The translations under genes were made by a program, and so were the position numbers. Source: Phyllobacterium zundukense (GTDB lineage Bacteria > Pseudomonadota > Alphaproteobacteria > Rhizobiales > Rhizobiaceae). From it: a stretch of 64,000 bases of DNA. The DNA is taken from contig NZ_CP017940.1 of assembly GCF_002764115.1 (NCBI RefSeq), positions 2,268,501-2,332,500 on the forward strand. Direction: 5' to 3'. Below are positions 43,924 through 52,492 of this stretch, one piece after another; position 1 is the stretch's first letter, and the number at the start of each line of letters is the position of its first letter. The notes below the pieces were generated by a model. The model made no database searches. It saw nothing but the letters and a program-made list of their open reading frames with translations, and was not told the origin of the DNA.

Positions 43924-44724
43924 ATGCTTGAAAAGCACTTTTCCGCTTCTGCGATCGCCAGAACCAGTTTTTTAGCGGCGGCGGTCTGTGCTTTCAGCAT
44001 TCCCGCTTTTTCGGCGGGTGCCGATGTACCGGTTCAGCTCGCCCTGAGCGAGATCAAGAAAGAAGATCTTCCCAAAGCTGCTGAACCAGCGCCAGCCAAG
44101 CCGGGCGCCGAGCAAAAGCCTGCAGGAGAGGCGCAAACCCCGCCAGCCGCTGCCCCCGAAAAGCCTGCCGCCGCGCCGGAAAATCCTGCGCCAACGGATG
44201 ATGCCGGCACAGCCGCGACCAATCCAGCCATGCCGAATGCCAAGGATGGCGCGCCTGTTCCCCAGGTCGAATACGACGTCAGCAAGCTGCCCTTCCCCGT
44301 GCAGAAAATGCGCGAGCTCATACTCACCGCCGCCAAGTCCGGTTCGATCGAGGCGCTTCGTCCACTGATCGGTTCCGGCGATGACGTCACCATGCTGTCG
44401 CTGACTGATATAGACGGCGATCCGCTTGCCTTTCTGAAGAGCCTTGCGGGTGACCCGGACGGCCAGGAAATATTGGCCATTCTCGTCGACGTGCTGGAGT
44501 CGGGCTACGTCCATCTTGATGCGGGTACAGCAGACGAGCTCTATGTCTGGCCATATTTCTTCGCCTATCCGCTCGACAAGCTCGACGCGAGGCAGAAGGT
44601 GGAGCTCTTCCAGATTGTCACCGCCGGCGATTATGACGAGATGAAGCAGTTTGGAACCTATGTGTTCTATCGCCTCGGGATCACCCCGAAGGGCCGGTGG
44701 CGGTTTTTCGTTACGGGCGATTGA
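43924..44724 (+). CDS. Secreted protein with Pro/Ala-rich linker, unknown function
   Basis: 266 residues: a signal peptide (about 1-31, ending FSAGA), a low-complexity Ala/Pro/Glu linker (about 50-115), then a folded C-terminal domain (about 120-266) with DVSKLPFPVQKMREL, DDVTMLSL, ADELYVWPYFFAYPL and KGRWRFFVTGD. The C-terminal domain resembles secreted proteins of Rhizobiales; no activity is known to me. It lies between the CtrA-box gene and ddl. Confidence 0.7.
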   Translation: MLEKHFSASAIARTSFLAAAVCAFSIPAFSAGADVPVQLALSEIKKEDLPKAAEPAPAKPGAEQKPAGEAQTPPAAAPEKPAAAPENPAPTDDAGTAATNPAMPNAKDGAPVPQVEYDVSKLPFPVQKMRELILTAAKSGSIEALRPLIGSGDDVTMLSLTDIDGDPLAFLKSLAGDPDGQEILAILVDVLESGYVHLDAGTADELYVWPYFFAYPLDKLDARQKVELFQIVTAGDYDEMKQFGTYVFYRLGITPKGRWRFFVTGD

Positions 44725-44794
44725 GACGCCTTCCAAAAACCCTTCTTTCAATTTCAAACTGTCTTTTGGCTCTTTCGTGGTGAGACGTTTCAGC

Positions 44795-45847
44795 ATGTCC
44801 AGGTTACGCGTTGCAGTTCTGTTTGGTGGCAAATCAGCCGAGCACGATGTTTCGGTTATGTCGGCCAGAAACGTCGCCCAAGCTATCGATCAAGAAAGAT
44901 ATGATGTCGTCCTGATCGGGATTACGCGCCAGGGCCGATGGTTGCTTATTAATGGCGAATTTCCGCAATCTGTTCCCGAGGACGGTGCACAGATCAGCTT
45001 TCTGCCCGGCGGCAAGGGGCGAACCCTTGTTCTTCCGCAATCCGGCTCCGCCTATGAAATAGCGCCTGTGGATGTGCTGATGCCGGTCCTGCATGGCCAG
45101 TTCGGTGAAGACGGCTCTGTTCAGGGTTTGGCGGAAGTCGCAGGCATAGCCTATGTCGGATGTGGCATTTTCGGTTCGGCGGCAGCCATGGACAAGCACC
45201 AAGCCAAATGCTTGCTGGCCCAGGCAGGTTTGCCGGTGGCACGCGGCGTAACTATCAACCGGCAAGATTCGCCGGATATCGAAGCGATTTCACGCGATTT
45301 GGGTTGGCCAGTCTTTGTCAAACCTGTGCGACAGGGCTCCTCCGTCGGGGTCAGCAAGGCCAGGACAACCGAGGAGCTCCGATCGGCCATCGATAATGCC
45401 TTGCAGTATGACAGCCGTGTTCTGATCGAAGAATTCATCGAGGCACGCGAATTCGAATTGGGTGTCCTCGAAGGTGAGGACGGCACTTTGCGCGTATCAG
45501 TTCCGGGCGAAATCGCCCCCGCTGCGGCACATGGTTTCTACTCTTATGAGGCGAAATATATCGACGCCGACGGCGCTGCGCTGTTCGTGCCGGCCCATAT
45601 CGGGGAAAGCACCGCAACCGCCCTTCAGGACATGACGAAAAGAGCGTTCATTGCGCTGGGTTGTGAGGGAATGGCGCGTATCGATTTCTTCCTGCGCGCC
45701 GATGGGCAGGCGTTTATCAATGAAATCAATACGATACCTGGGTTTACTGATATCAGCATGTATCCAAAGATATTCGCAGCAAGCGACGTGCCCTATCCGG
45801 AATTGATCGATCGGCTGATCCGCCATGCCCTGAAGCGGGCTGCCTAA
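44795..45847 (+). CDS. ddl: D-alanine-D-alanine ligase
   Basis: ATP-dependent ligase that makes D-Ala-D-Ala for peptidoglycan. 350 residues starting MSRLRVAVLFGGKSAEHDVS, the longer form with an extra N-terminal loop (like VanA-type and many alphaproteobacterial Ddl). ATP-grasp motifs: VKPVRQGSSVGVSKA, DSRVLIEEFIEAREFELGVL and FINEINTIPGFTDISMYP. ATG 44795 is chosen because the family similarity begins there. No murC/ftsQ genes are adjacent, so this is an isolated copy. Confidence 0.95.
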   Translation: MSRLRVAVLFGGKSAEHDVSVMSARNVAQAIDQERYDVVLIGITRQGRWLLINGEFPQSVPEDGAQISFLPGGKGRTLVLPQSGSAYEIAPVDVLMPVLHGQFGEDGSVQGLAEVAGIAYVGCGIFGSAAAMDKHQAKCLLAQAGLPVARGVTINRQDSPDIEAISRDLGWPVFVKPVRQGSSVGVSKARTTEELRSAIDNALQYDSRVLIEEFIEAREFELGVLEGEDGTLRVSVPGEIAPAAAHGFYSYEAKYIDADGAALFVPAHIGESTATALQDMTKRAFIALGCEGMARIDFFLRADGQAFINEINTIPGFTDISMYPKIFAASDVPYPELIDRLIRHALKRAA

Positions 45848-45875
45848 AAAGATTTTTGCGAATAATCCGCTTCGA

Positions 45876-45902
45876 TGTCACGTTCGGTAACGCTGTCTCG
45901 TC
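45876..45902 (+). promoter_or_regulatory. ECF41-type promoter upstream of the AhpD-like gene
   Basis: TGTCACG (45876-45882), 16 bases, then CGTC (45899-45902). The ECF41 sigma group recognises TGTCACA at -35 and CGTC at -10 with about this spacing, often in front of the gene for its own redox partner. It lies about 40 bases before the start codon. Confidence 0.75.
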
Positions 45903-45942
45903 TTGTGTTCAGGCAACTGAATGCCAGACAAGGAGAGATATC

Positions 45943-46401
45943 ATGAAGGCAAGACTGAACCCCTACAACCACGAAGCCACCATCAAGCCGATGCTCAAGA
46001 TGGAGGAGAGCGTCGTCAATAGCGGGCTGGAAATGAGCCTCATCGAGCTCGTCAAGATGCGGGCTTCGCAGATCAACGGCTGCGCCTTCTGCCTGGACAT
46101 GCATTCGAAAGATGCGCGCAACAAGGGCGAGACTGAACAGCGCCTCTATCTGCTCAACGCCTGGCGGGAATCTCCGCTCTACAGCGAGCGCGAACGCGCT
46201 GCCCTCGCCTGGACGGAGGCATTGACGCTGGTCGCCAAAACCCATGCGCCGGACAGCGACTACGAGACGCTGAAGGAACATTTCACCGAAGAGGAGATCG
46301 TCAAACTGTCCATGCTGATCGTAACCATCAACGGGTGGAACCGCCTGGCCATCGGTTTCCGCTCGATCCATCCGGTAGCAAAAGACCGTGCCGCAGCCTG
46401 A
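45943..46401 (+). CDS. Carboxymuconolactone decarboxylase family (AhpD-like) protein
   Basis: 152 residues with the redox motif NGCAFCLDMHSKDAR (Cys47-x-x-Cys50, His54), as in AhpD, which acts as a peroxidase or thiol-reducing partner. ATG 45943 follows AAGGAGAG. Its 3' end overlaps the ECF sigma gene by 14 bases, and a consensus-like ECF41 promoter lies upstream, so the two form one unit. The real substrate of such partners is mostly unknown. Confidence 0.92.
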   Translation: MKARLNPYNHEATIKPMLKMEESVVNSGLEMSLIELVKMRASQINGCAFCLDMHSKDARNKGETEQRLYLLNAWRESPLYSERERAALAWTEALTLVAKTHAPDSDYETLKEHFTEEEIVKLSMLIVTINGWNRLAIGFRSIHPVAKDRAAA

Positions 46402-47278
46402 CAATTCGGCTGAGACGTTCAACCGCCTCAGGCCGCGGCTGATCCGCATTGCCTACCGCATGCTCGGATCGGTCGCGGAGGCGGAAGATATCGTTCAGGA
46501 AGGTTTCATTCGCTGGCACCAGGCCGACCGGTCCGAGGTGCGCAGCGAAGAAGCCTTTCTGGTGCGCACCATCACGCGGCTTTGCCTTGATCATTTGAAA
46601 TCCGCACGCGTTCGAAGGGAAACCTATGTGGGAAACTGGCTGCCGGAGCCGATATTCGACCCAAGCGAAGAGGAGTCGGACAGCGACATCACCCTGACGC
46701 TGATGATGGCCCTGGAGCGGCTTTCGCCGCTTGAGCGCGCGGCGTTCTTGCTGCACGACGTCTTCGGGCAGCACTTCAACCAGATCTCCGAAGCAATTGG
46801 CCGCGATCCGGCGACGTGCCGCCAACTTGCGAGCCGGGCGCGAAATCATGTCCAGCAGGCCAAGCCGCGTTTTCCGGTGTCGGATGAACAGGGTCAGAAT
46901 ATTGCAAAGGCCTTCTTCAACGCCTCACGCAGCGGCGACATGCAAGCGCTGCAATCTCTCCTGGCGGATGATGTGGTCATGTATGCCGATGGCGGTGGCA
47001 TTCGTCCTTCCACGATCAACCCCATCTATACGATGGCCAAGGTTGCGCGCTTCTTCGATGGAATTGCCCGCCACGTTGAGTACAAGTTCCCGCCCCTCCT
47101 GCATGAGGGGATGATCGACGGGCTGCCCGGTTTCGTCACAACCGAGTTCGATGGCATCCCGCAGACAACTGCGCTCGAAATCGAGAACGGCAAGATCAAG
47201 ACGATCTATATCGTGCGTAATCCGCAAAAACTCGGCCATCTGGCATTTGCGAAATCATCGCCTCAGGGTACAGCTTGA
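46388..47278 (+). CDS. ECF41-family RNA polymerase sigma factor with SnoaL-like C-terminal extension
   Basis: 296 residues: sigma-2 region (about 10-75, RIAYRMLGSVAEAEDIVQEGF), the linker WLPEP motif at 84-88, sigma-4 (about 105-155, LERAAFLLHDVFG and a helix-turn-helix), then a SnoaL-like domain (about 165-280) with the DGGG motif at 201-204 and NPIYTMAKV. In the ECF41 group this extension replaces an anti-sigma factor and both activates and restrains the sigma factor. GTG start at 46388 overlapping the AhpD-like gene. Confidence 0.93.
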   Translation: MPQPDNSAETFNRLRPRLIRIAYRMLGSVAEAEDIVQEGFIRWHQADRSEVRSEEAFLVRTITRLCLDHLKSARVRRETYVGNWLPEPIFDPSEEESDSDITLTLMMALERLSPLERAAFLLHDVFGQHFNQISEAIGRDPATCRQLASRARNHVQQAKPRFPVSDEQGQNIAKAFFNASRSGDMQALQSLLADDVVMYADGGGIRPSTINPIYTMAKVARFFDGIARHVEYKFPPLLHEGMIDGLPGFVTTEFDGIPQTTALEIENGKIKTIYIVRNPQKLGHLAFAKSSPQGTA

Positions 47279-47304
47279 CGAATTTCACTCAATGGACGGT
47301 GCCC

Positions 47305-48090
47305 ATGACCAAGCTGACGATGTATCAAGTCGACGCCTTCACAACTGAACTCTTCAGCGGCAATCCTGCCGCTGTACTCGTTCTGGATGACTGGCTTCCC
47401 GACGCGAAGATGCAGGCGATCGCAGCCGAGAACAATTTGACCGAGACGGCTTTTGTGAAACGTAATTCCAGTGGCTGGGATTTGCGCTGGTTCACGCCTT
47501 TAAACGAGGCCAATTTCTGCGGTCACGCTACACTCGCCACGTCGCATGTTCTGGCGCACGAGCTTGGCGTTGAGGGTGAACTGGCTTTTGAAACGCGCGT
47601 TGGAACACTGCGGGTCAATGGAAAGAATTCAGCTTATCAGCTTGATTTTCCGAGTTTTTCACCAGAACCAATTAGCGAGATGTCGCCACTATTGAGGGAA
47701 ATCGTCGGCGAAAACGCACCGGCATTCAAGAACTTCGAAAATCTGTTCGTCGAACTGGAAGACGAGCAGGCTGTATGCGATTTCATCCCGGATCTGCCGA
47801 AGATCACGGACCTTGGTCCCTTTGGTCTTGTCGTCACGGCCAAAGGAAACGAACATGATTTCGTCTCGCGCTATTTTGTGCCTTATGCTGGTATCCCGGA
47901 GGACCCGGTGACGGGATCGACCCATTCCACATTGGTGCCCTACTGGGCGGAAAAGCTCGGCAAAACCAGCCTGTCAGCCTTTCAGCGCTCGAAGCGCGGC
48001 GGGCACCTCCTTTGCAAACTTGCCGGTGACCGCGTGCTTATAACCGGATCGGCAGTCACCTTCATGAAGGCCGAGATTTATCTGGCCTGA
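47305..48090 (+). CDS. PhzF family isomerase-like protein
   Basis: 261 residues of the two-lobed diaminopimelate epimerase-like fold. YQVDAFTTELFSGNPAAVLV is the standard opening, the catalytic Glu lies in NNLTETAFV, and FCGHATLATSHV and the C-terminal PVTGSTHSTLVPYW match PhzF. PhzF makes a phenazine precursor in pseudomonads, but no other phenazine genes are present, so the substrate here is unknown. ATG 47305 is chosen over a TTG ten codons upstream. Its stop overlaps that of convergent dihydroorotase by 13 bases. Confidence 0.88.
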   Translation: MTKLTMYQVDAFTTELFSGNPAAVLVLDDWLPDAKMQAIAAENNLTETAFVKRNSSGWDLRWFTPLNEANFCGHATLATSHVLAHELGVEGELAFETRVGTLRVNGKNSAYQLDFPSFSPEPISEMSPLLREIVGENAPAFKNFENLFVELEDEQAVCDFIPDLPKITDLGPFGLVVTAKGNEHDFVSRYFVPYAGIPEDPVTGSTHSTLVPYWAEKLGKTSLSAFQRSKRGGHLLCKLAGDRVLITGSAVTFMKAEIYLA

Positions 48091-49415
48091 GGCAACGCCT
48101 CTCCAAACAACACGGGTTCGCCCTGCGAAGGCGTGACGATCTCACCTTCCCACATGATTTTGTGGCCGCGGATGATGGTGCCGACGGGCCAACCGGTGAC
48201 CGTCTTGCCGTCATAGGGCGTCCAGCCAGCCTTCGAGCCTACCTGCGCATTGGTGATGGTTTCGCGGCGCTTCATATCGACGATCGTCAAATCGGCATCA
48301 TAGCCGACCGCGATGCGACCCTTGCGCGCCATGCCGAACAGCCGGTTCGGGCCGTGCGAACTCAGATCGACAAAGCGCTCGATTGACATGCGGCCTGCAT
48401 TCACATGGTCGAGCATGATCGGCACCAGCGTCTGTACGCCGGTCATCCCCGAGGGCGAGGCCGGATAGGGTTTTGATTTTTCTTCAAGCGTATGCGGTGC
48501 GTGGTCGGAGCCAAGTACGTCAACAATCCCCTGCCCGATACCCTTCCAGACGCCGTCGCGATGGCGCGCATCGCGCACCGGCGGGTTCATCTGCAGCAGC
48601 GTTCCAAGCGTCGCATACTGGCTGGCATCAAGCGTCAGGTGATGCGGCGTCGCCTCGCAGCTCGCGACGTCCTTGTGATCTTTCAGGAAATCGATCTCTT
48701 CGGCCGTCGAGATATGCAGGACGTGAATGCGCGCACGAGTCTCGCGCGCGATCCGCACCAGCCGTTCGGTGCATTTGAGTGCAGCGATCTCGTCACGCCA
48801 TACCGGATGAGACGAGGGATCCCCCGGTACGCGCAACCCTTCGCGTTCGCGCAGGCGGAATTCATCTTCCGAATGGAAGGCAGCACGACGGCGCGTATTT
48901 TTGAGGATCGAACGCACGCCCTCATCATCCTCGACGAGAAGATCGCCAGTGGAGGAGCCCATGAACACCTTGATGCCGGCGGCGCCGGGCAATCGCTCAA
49001 GCTCGGCAACATCATTGGCATTGTCACGCGTACCGCCTACCCAGAAGGCGAAATCGCAATGCATGCGATGTTGGCCGCGCCGTACCTTGTCTTCAAGCGT
49101 TTCGGCGGAGGTGGTCAGCGGCTTCGTGTTGGGCATTTCAAAGACTGCGGTGACGCCGCCGAGAACAGCAGAGCGCGAACCACTTTCCAAATCTTCCTTG
49201 TGTTCATGGCCCGGCTCGCGGAAATGCACCTGGCTGTCTACGACACCGGGCAGTATATGCAGGCCGGTGGCATCGATGATCTCGCCCGCTGAAGCGCCGC
49301 CAAGATTGCCTATGGCAGCGATGCGGCCGTTCGTGATGCCGATATCGCGCAACCCGACGCCATCCTGGTTGACGACAATGCCGCTTCGATAAATCGTGTC
49401 GAACGTCTGAGCCAT
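48078..49415 (-). CDS. Dihydroorotase (class I type)
   Basis: 445 residues of the amidohydrolase fold, metal-binding HxH-type VDSQVHFREPG near residue 60, the EPGHEHKEDLESGSRSA stretch, a conserved metal His in HISTAEEIDFL, and the catalytic Asp in LGSDHAPHT. Converts carbamoyl-aspartate to dihydroorotate in pyrimidine synthesis. Some Rhizobiales have more than one such gene and a hydantoinase-like role cannot be excluded. The neighbours are not pyrimidine genes. Confidence 0.85.
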   Translation of the reverse strand: MAQTFDTIYRSGIVVNQDGVGLRDIGITNGRIAAIGNLGGASAGEIIDATGLHILPGVVDSQVHFREPGHEHKEDLESGSRSAVLGGVTAVFEMPNTKPLTTSAETLEDKVRRGQHRMHCDFAFWVGGTRDNANDVAELERLPGAAGIKVFMGSSTGDLLVEDDEGVRSILKNTRRRAAFHSEDEFRLREREGLRVPGDPSSHPVWRDEIAALKCTERLVRIARETRARIHVLHISTAEEIDFLKDHKDVASCEATPHHLTLDASQYATLGTLLQMNPPVRDARHRDGVWKGIGQGIVDVLGSDHAPHTLEEKSKPYPASPSGMTGVQTLVPIMLDHVNAGRMSIERFVDLSSHGPNRLFGMARKGRIAVGYDADLTIVDMKRRETITNAQVGSKAGWTPYDGKTVTGWPVGTIIRGHKIMWEGEIVTPSQGEPVLFGEALPQAR

Positions 49416-49490
49416 TTGCTTGTCCTCCAGCCTTGCGAACCCGTCTCCAGCGGATTACGTAACAGGGACGCGAAAGGCAAGGGTGATGCA

Positions 49491-50342
49491 ATGCCATCGG
49501 CAAGTTTAAACGGAAGAGCCGTCCTCAACGTGACCGGCGAGGATGCTGAAGATTTCCTCCAGAACCTGATTACGACCGATCTCGACACACTTGAACGCGG
49601 CGATCTGAAACCCGGCGCCTTGCTCAGTCCGCAAGGCAAGATCCTCTTCGAATTCCTCGTTTCGCGCCAAGGCGATGGATTGCGACTCGATGCCTTACAG
49701 ACTTCCGCGGACGACCTTTTGAAGCGATTGACGCTCTACAAACTGCGCGCCAAGGTGCAAATTGCCGTGGATTCTGAATCGTTTGTTGAGGTTGCCTGGG
49801 AAAGTGAGTCAGAGCTTTCGGAAACTGAATCAACGGTGCACGACCGGCGGTTTCCCGATGCGTTGGATGTCAGACGTCAATACGGGGGGGAGCGGGTGAC
49901 AGAGGGAAACGAGCTGGCGTGGACTGCCCTTCGCATCGCCCATGGCGTGGCAGAAGCCCCGAACGATTACGCGCTTGGCGACGCCTTCCCGCATGACACC
50001 AATTTGGATCAAACAGGTGGTGTCTCGTTCAAGAAGGGCTGCTTTGTCGGTCAGGAAGTGGTCTCACGCATGCAGCATCGCGGCACGGCGCGGCGGCGTA
50101 TCCTGGTTGCGACTGGTACATCGGACTTGCCAGCAACTGACACCCCAATCACCGCCAATGGCCGCGAGATCGGCACGCTCGGCAGTATCGCCGGAAAAAG
50201 CGGGCTCGCGCTTGTGCGCATCGACCGGGTGAAAGACGCCATGGATAGCGACACACCGATTCTGGCAGGAGAGATTGCCATTCATCTTGCCATTCCGCCC
50301 GAACACCGGTTTACATTCCCGGAGGCTACGCAAGAGGCCTGA
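49491..50342 (+). CDS. ygfZ: YgfZ/GcvT-like folate-binding protein
   Basis: 283 residues. The family signature KGCFVGQEVVSRMQHRG is present with Cys184. YgfZ proteins bind tetrahydrofolate and help make or repair Fe-S clusters (MiaB and others). ATG 49491 is chosen over a longer frame whose first 25 residues run through the divergent dihydroorotase promoter. First gene of a compact operon: HD hydrolase, phosphatase, NAD regulator, cupin, with gaps of 13, 4, 2 and 10 bases. Confidence 0.9.
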   Translation: MPSASLNGRAVLNVTGEDAEDFLQNLITTDLDTLERGDLKPGALLSPQGKILFEFLVSRQGDGLRLDALQTSADDLLKRLTLYKLRAKVQIAVDSESFVEVAWESESELSETESTVHDRRFPDALDVRRQYGGERVTEGNELAWTALRIAHGVAEAPNDYALGDAFPHDTNLDQTGGVSFKKGCFVGQEVVSRMQHRGTARRRILVATGTSDLPATDTPITANGREIGTLGSIAGKSGLALVRIDRVKDAMDSDTPILAGEIAIHLAIPPEHRFTFPEATQEA

Positions 50343-50355
50343 TTGGGGAATATTG

Positions 50356-51000
50356 ATGCTGCGATCGGCAAAGCCGCAAACCAGTCCATTGAAGAAAACA
50401 GAGTTGCGAGCCTGGCAGCGTATGTTGTCCGGGCGACGGCTCGATCTGCTTGACCCCTCGCCGCTGGATATTGAAATCGAGGACATCGCCCAGGGTCTGG
50501 CACGTGTCGCGCGCTGGAATGGCCAGACCGTCGGCGAGCACGCTTTTTCAGTGGCGCAGCATTCACTGCTGGTCGAAGAAATCTTTGGCAAGATCGTTCC
50601 GGAAGCGACCACGGAACAGCGCCTGATCGCCCTGCTGCACGATGCGCCGGAATATGTGATCGGCGACATGATTTCGCCGTTCAAGGCCGTTGTGGGTGGA
50701 GATTACAAGAGCGTCGAGCTGCGTCTGCAGCACGCGATCCATTTGCGCTTTTCACTGGCACCAGTGGTAAAGCAAGATCTGCGTACGCTCATAAAACGGG
50801 CAGACGCGATTGCCGCCTATCATGAAGCGACGCGCCTTGCCGGCTTTGCCGAGAAGGAAGCGGTACAATTTTTCGGGCGGCCGCGTGGTGTTGATCCGCA
50901 AGGCCTCGACTTGACCGCCATGGCGACCCAGAATGTACAAAATGCTTTTCTGCAGCGTTTTGCATATCTCGACAAGCAACGTCGGCAGAGCCAAGGATAA
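50356..51000 (+). CDS. HD-domain phosphohydrolase
   Basis: 214 residues with the metal-binding HD pattern: VAQHSLLV (His69), LLHDAPEYVIGD (His95-Asp96, then Asp104), and KRADAIAAY later. It resembles YfbR-type nucleotidases, which dephosphorylate deoxynucleotides; substrate not determined. ATG 50356 fits the family best. It sits between ygfZ and a tyrosine-phosphatase-like gene, upstream of the NAD regulator, which makes a nucleotide-related role attractive, but that is inference. Confidence 0.85.
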   Translation: MLRSAKPQTSPLKKTELRAWQRMLSGRRLDLLDPSPLDIEIEDIAQGLARVARWNGQTVGEHAFSVAQHSLLVEEIFGKIVPEATTEQRLIALLHDAPEYVIGDMISPFKAVVGGDYKSVELRLQHAIHLRFSLAPVVKQDLRTLIKRADAIAAYHEATRLAGFAEKEAVQFFGRPRGVDPQGLDLTAMATQNVQNAFLQRFAYLDKQRRQSQG

Positions 51001-51004
51001 CATC

Positions 51005-51520
51005 ATGCCGCATATCGTTGTGTCTCCCCTTTCCCGCCTCGCCGAGTCAGCGACCCGTTTTGGCGCTCGCGACATGATAACGCTGATCAACATCGGTACG
51101 TCCGTCCTGCGCCCTGTCGAAATAGTCGAGGAGCGGCATTTGTTTCTCGGATTCAACGATATCGTCGAGCCTATGGAAGGCATGACACATCCGGTCGCCG
51201 ACCACGTCAGCGACTTGATAGCATTCGGCCGGCGCTGGGATCGCGAGGCACCTCTCCTCATTCACTGCTATGCCGGCATCTCGCGCTCGACCGCGGGTGC
51301 CTACATCACGGCATTGGCGCTCAATCCGGAGATTGACGAGGTGCAGCTGGCGCAAGTTCTGCGTCGCAATGCGCCGTCTGCCACACCCAACAGCCGGCTC
51401 GTGGCACTCGCCGACGATATGCTTGGGCGCAAGGGCCGGATGGTCGATGCGATCAAGGCAATCGGACGCGGCGAAGAGGCCTTTGAGGGTACGCCCTTCA
51501 TTCTTCCAATCGTGGTGTAG
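51005..51520 (+). CDS. Dual-specificity/tyrosine phosphatase-like protein
   Basis: 171 residues with the catalytic loop IHCYAGISRSTA, that is Cys88-x5-Arg94, preceded by a conserved helix (DHVSDLIAFGRRWDR). A possible general acid is Asp52 in GFNDIV. Cys-based phosphatases of this size act on phosphotyrosine, phosphoinositides or small phosphate esters. The target is unknown. It follows the HD hydrolase by four bases and precedes the NAD regulator by two, so all are co-translated. Confidence 0.85.
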   Translation: MPHIVVSPLSRLAESATRFGARDMITLINIGTSVLRPVEIVEERHLFLGFNDIVEPMEGMTHPVADHVSDLIAFGRRWDREAPLLIHCYAGISRSTAGAYITALALNPEIDEVQLAQVLRRNAPSATPNSRLVALADDMLGRKGRMVDAIKAIGRGEEAFEGTPFILPIVV

Positions 51521-51522
51521 CC

Positions 51523-52482
51523 ATGACTGGTACGCCCAATGCGGTCGAGATAAACCTGAGCGCCGCCATTGTCGCCGTGACCAACAATGATCCGCTGATC
51601 CTGACCACGCCTTCAGGCGACGATGCTGAGCGCGACGAGCTGCCTTTCGGCCCTTTCAACCCGTTGCAGCATAGAACCTTCGAGACGGGCCTGCGCGAAT
51701 GGGTGGCGGAACAGACGCCCTTGCGGCTCGGATATGTCGAACAGCTCTATACGTTCGGCGATCGCGGGCGGCACAAGACAGCTGAAGATCGTGACCTGCA
51801 TATTGTCTCCGTGGGTTATCTCGCGCTTACGCGCATTACCGACGACAACAAGGAGGCTCTGCGCAAATCCGGCGCGCGCTGGCGCAGCTGGTATTCGTTC
51901 CTGCCCTGGGAAGATTGGCGCGGTGGCAAACCTGTAATGATTGACGAGACGATCCGGCCTGCATTGCATGCCTGGGCGGAAAAAAGCGGCGTTCCGGCGC
52001 GGCTCAGCCGGTTTCGGCTGGCATTTGGCGATGACGGCATTGTCTGGGACGAGGAGCGCGTGCTCGAACGCTATGAGCTCCTGTATGAAGCAGGCCTGAT
52101 CGAAGAAGCGGCGCGGGATGGACGCGCCGAGCGCACTGATCTTTCACGCATGCTGGGATTGCCAATGAGTTTCGATCACCGGCGCATCCTTGCGACGGCG
52201 ATTTCGCGGCTGCGCGCCAAGCTCAAATACCGCCCAGTTGTCTTCGAACTGATGCCGCCGACCTTTACGCTGACAGCGTTGCAGGAGACAGTCGAGGCGA
52301 TTTCTGGCCGGCACCTGCACAAACAGAATTTCCGCAGGCTGGTCGAGACAACCGAGCTGGTCGAGCCGACGGGCGCCGAACAGACACAGGCGCGCGGCAG
52401 GCCGGCAGCGCTTTATCGCTTCCGTCACAATGTGTTGGAGGAGCGCAGTGTGGCGGGACTTCGCGTGGGCGGCAGGGGTTAG
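51523..52482 (+). CDS. nadQ: NadQ/NrtR-type NAD-responsive transcriptional regulator
   Basis: 319 residues: an N-terminal Nudix-like domain (about 1-165) whose Nudix box is degenerate (LPFGPFNPLQ, then REWVAEQT), and a C-terminal winged-helix domain (about 195-305). The FDHRRILATAISRLRAKLKY and GRPAALYRFR segments match NrtR/NadQ regulators. Loss of the catalytic glutamates implies ligand sensing, probably of NAD or a related metabolite. The gene is about 6 kb from the nadABC operon, which bears a matching palindrome. The exact name NadQ is moderately certain; the function is more certain. Confidence 0.85.
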   Translation: MTGTPNAVEINLSAAIVAVTNNDPLILTTPSGDDAERDELPFGPFNPLQHRTFETGLREWVAEQTPLRLGYVEQLYTFGDRGRHKTAEDRDLHIVSVGYLALTRITDDNKEALRKSGARWRSWYSFLPWEDWRGGKPVMIDETIRPALHAWAEKSGVPARLSRFRLAFGDDGIVWDEERVLERYELLYEAGLIEEAARDGRAERTDLSRMLGLPMSFDHRRILATAISRLRAKLKYRPVVFELMPPTFTLTALQETVEAISGRHLHKQNFRRLVETTELVEPTGAEQTQARGRPAALYRFRHNVLEERSVAGLRVGGRG

Positions 52483-52492
52483 GGAGAAAGCA

